Shown in pieces: positions 4,608 to 6,129 of a DNA stretch of 6,129 bases; within the stretch, counting starts at the first letter, position 1, and each line of letters begins with the position of its first letter. Location: NCBI GenBank assembly GCA_903834645.1, contig CAILKA010000358.1:1-6129 (forward strand). The letters run 5' to 3'. Under the pieces are notes generated by a model. The model worked only from the letters and a program-made list of their open reading frames with translations. It was not told where the DNA came from and did no database searches. The translations under genes were made by a program, and so were the position numbers. The stretch comes from an uncultured beta proteobacterium (lineage in GTDB: Bacteria > Pseudomonadota > Gammaproteobacteria > Burkholderiales > Burkholderiaceae_C).

Positions 4608-5819
4608 TCAAGGCCGGGTGTGGGCGAGCCAGGCTTGGGCCAGGCGCACCCAGTAGGTGGCACCCAGCGGCAGCACGGCGTCGTTGAAGTCGTAGGCCGG
4701 GTTGTGCAGCAGGCACGGGCCCTCGCCGTGGCCGTGCAGCCGGTGCGGGCCGTCTCCCTCGCCATTGCCCAGGAACACGTAGGCGCCCGGGCAGGCCTGC
4801 AGCATGTAGGAGAAATCTTCGCTGGCCATGCTCGGCTCCTGCACGGGCACGTGCGGCGCGCCGACGATGCCGCGCATCACGCCCGCGGCGAAGTCGGCCT
4901 CGTAGGGCGTGTTGACGGTGGCGGGCACACGGCGCTGGAAGTCGAGCTCGAGCGAGGCGCCGAAGGCCGGGCCCAGGCCGGCGCAGATCTCGCGCATGCG
5001 CCGCTCCACCAGATCCGTCACTTCGTCGGAGAAGGTGCGCACCGTGCCATCGAGCACGCAGTGGTCGGGGATCACGTTGATGGCCTCGCCGGCGCGGATC
5101 ATCGTGGTGGAGATCACGACCGTGTCGATGGGCTTGACGCTGCGGCTGACGATGGTCTGGAAGGCCTGCACCGCGTGCGAGGCGATCACGACCGGATCCA
5201 CCCCCTTGTGCGGGTGAGCCGCGTGCGCGCCGGTGCCGCGCACCGTCACCTTGAAGATGCTGCCGCCGGCCATCACGGGCCCGGGGCTCGAGGCGATGGC
5301 ACCGGCCGGCATGCCGGGCCAGTTGTGCAGGCCGAAGATGGCCTCCATCGGATAGCGTGTGAAGAGGCCCTGCTGCACCATGGCCTGCGCGCCCCCGAGG
5401 CCCTCCTCGGCGGGCTGGAAGACGAGGTAGACGGTGCCGTCGAAGTCGCGACGGCTGGCCAGGCTCTTGGCCGCTGCCAGCAGCATCGCGGTGTGGCCAT
5501 CGTGCCCGCAGGCGTGCATCTGGCCGGGGTGGCGGCTGGCGTGGGCGAAGGTGTTGGTCTCGGTGATGGGCAGGGCGTCCATGTCGGCGCGCAGGCCCAC
5601 GGCGCGGCCGCAGGCACCGCTATCGCGCCCGCGCACGACGGCCACGAGCCCGGGCGGGGCCAGATCGGTGTGCACCTCGATGCCCCAGCTGCGCAGCTGC
5701 TCGGCCACGATGGCCGAGGTGCGGTGCTCCTTGAAGCCGAGCTCGGGGTGGGCGTGGATGTCGCGGCGGATGGCCACGAGGGCCGGGGCGTCCTGGACGA
5801 TGTCGTCGAGCAGTTCCAT
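4608..5819 (-). CDS. M20D family metal-dependent amidohydrolase (hippurate/IAA-amino-acid hydrolase-like)
   Basis: A complete 403-residue enzyme of peptidase family M20, subfamily D. The metal-site motifs are all present: RADMDALPI at 77-85, MHACGHDGH at 101-109 (Cys104, His106), FQPAEEG at 134-140 (Glu138-Glu139), GLHNWP at 163-168 (His165) and LHNPAYDFND at 371-380 (His372). The dimerisation/lid domain is the usual central insert at roughly 185-300. Such enzymes cut the amide bond of N-acyl amino acids, with hippurate, IAA-amino acids and N-acetylated amino acids as known substrates, in the cytoplasm. It has the Cys-type metal site of M20D, so I do not call it allantoate amidohydrolase despite the purine context. 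The ATG at 5819 has GAAGG seven bases upstream. It follows the PLP enzyme gene by 59 bp on the same strand and may be co-transcribed with it. The exact substrate is unknown. Confidence 0.93.
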   Translation of the reverse strand: MELLDDIVQDAPALVAIRRDIHAHPELGFKEHRTSAIVAEQLRSWGIEVHTDLAPPGLVAVVRGRDSGACGRAVGLRADMDALPITETNTFAHASRHPGQMHACGHDGHTAMLLAAAKSLASRRDFDGTVYLVFQPAEEGLGGAQAMVQQGLFTRYPMEAIFGLHNWPGMPAGAIASSPGPVMAGGSIFKVTVRGTGAHAAHPHKGVDPVVIASHAVQAFQTIVSRSVKPIDTVVISTTMIRAGEAINVIPDHCVLDGTVRTFSDEVTDLVERRMREICAGLGPAFGASLELDFQRRVPATVNTPYEADFAAGVMRGIVGAPHVPVQEPSMASEDFSYMLQACPGAYVFLGNGEGDGPHRLHGHGEGPCLLHNPAYDFNDAVLPLGATYWVRLAQAWLAHTRP

Positions 5820-5878
5820 CGGTTGGCCTTCAGCAGTAGGTAGGTGGAAGGGGCAGGCGGCGTACGCGGGCTTCAGGC

Positions 5879-6129
5879 TCAGGCCGCGTGCGCGCGCGCC
5901 AGGGCATGTTCCAGGTCGGCGATCAGGTCGTCGGCGTGCTCCAGGCCCACGGACAGGCGCAGCAGGTCAGCCGGCGCGGGGGTGCCTGCGCCCTCGATGC
6001 TGGCACGGTGCTCGACGAGGCTCTCGGTGCCGCCCAGCGAGGTGGCGCGCTTCCAGATCCGGGTGTGCGCGGCCACGGAGATCGCGGCCGCCTCGCCGCC
6101 CGCAGGCCCGGAGCCGGCTGGCGCCTTCA
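5879..6129 (-). CDS. PLP-dependent trans-sulfuration enzyme, C-terminal end (partial; cystathionine beta-lyase/gamma-synthase type)
   Basis: The reading frame is open to the right edge and ends at the TGA of 5879-5881, giving about 83 C-terminal residues. It contains KRATSLGGTESLVEHRASIEG followed by PADLLRLSVGLEHADDLIADLEHAL. This is the conserved C-terminal domain of the Cys/Met-metabolism PLP enzymes (MetB, MetC, MetZ, MGL). The Ser-Leu-Gly-Gly-x-Glu-Ser-Leu block forms part of the substrate carboxylate site. These enzymes work in the cytoplasm on cystathionine or related thioethers. The PLP-binding lysine lies outside the window, and the C-terminus alone does not separate MetC from MetB or MetZ. 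A GTG inside the frame could be taken as a start, but homologous sequence continues upstream of it (GGEAAAIS), so it is an internal codon. The M20 amidohydrolase gene follows 59 bp downstream. Confidence 0.9.
   Translation of the reverse strand, partial: KAPAGSGPAGGEAAAISVAAHTRIWKRATSLGGTESLVEHRASIEGAGTPAPADLLRLSVGLEHADDLIADLEHALARAHAA

Noticed and set aside
4608..5819. Reading the M20 enzyme as allantoate amidohydrolase because of uraH nearby
   Set aside because: The HACGHDGH and LHNPAYDFND motifs with a Cys metal ligand are of the M20D hippurate/IAA-hydrolase type, not of the allantoate amidohydrolase branch.
4598..5843. Plus-strand open frame of more than 400 codons antisense to the M20 gene
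   Set aside because: It is a mirror of third-position GC bias: low-complexity His/Gly/Ala/Val-rich translation with no domain, opposite a gene with complete catalytic motifs.

Overview
The window is about 6.1 kb of very GC-rich DNA, densely coded with short intergenic gaps. Gene content and protein style (an NMT1/THI5-type ABC transporter beside a urease locus, a PagP-like outer-membrane protein, an M20D amidohydrolase) suggest a Gram-negative betaproteobacterium, most likely Burkholderiales (Comamonadaceae-like). That placement is an inference from recall, not from a search. I see no tRNA, rRNA, CRISPR array or insertion sequence.

Layout from left to right: (1) the first 38 codons of ureD, a urease accessory gene, minus strand, running off the left edge; (2) a zinc-dependent nucleoside/nucleobase deaminase, minus; (3) an ABC permease, minus; (4) an ABC ATPase, minus; (5) a plus-strand gene for a small exported outer-membrane beta-barrel-like protein; (6) the periplasmic binding protein of the same ABC system, minus; (7) a 242-bp divergent regulatory region holding nitrogen-control-like sites and a long G-run tract; (8) uraH, 5-hydroxyisourate hydrolase, plus; (9) an M20D amidohydrolase, minus; (10) the C-terminal end of a PLP-dependent trans-sulfuration enzyme (MetC/MetB type), minus, running off the right edge.

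The coherent theme is nitrogen scavenging from a nitrogen-rich heterocycle, probably a purine or a relative. A binding protein, ATPase and permease would import it, a deaminase would release ammonia, uraH acts in urate breakdown towards allantoin, and urease (starting at the left edge) would finish the urea that purine catabolism yields. The transported substrate cannot be read from sequence. The xanthine, urate, allantoin and allantoate enzymes that would complete the path are not in the window.

The most notable points are: a sigma54-like promoter with two NtrC-like sites exactly 32 bp apart upstream of the binding-protein gene; the splitting of the ABC operon by an opposite-strand outer-membrane gene; a perfect hairpin ending one base before that gene's start codon; and nine closely spaced G-runs just upstream of uraH. 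None of these amounts to proof of a new system. All are candidate signals read by eye.
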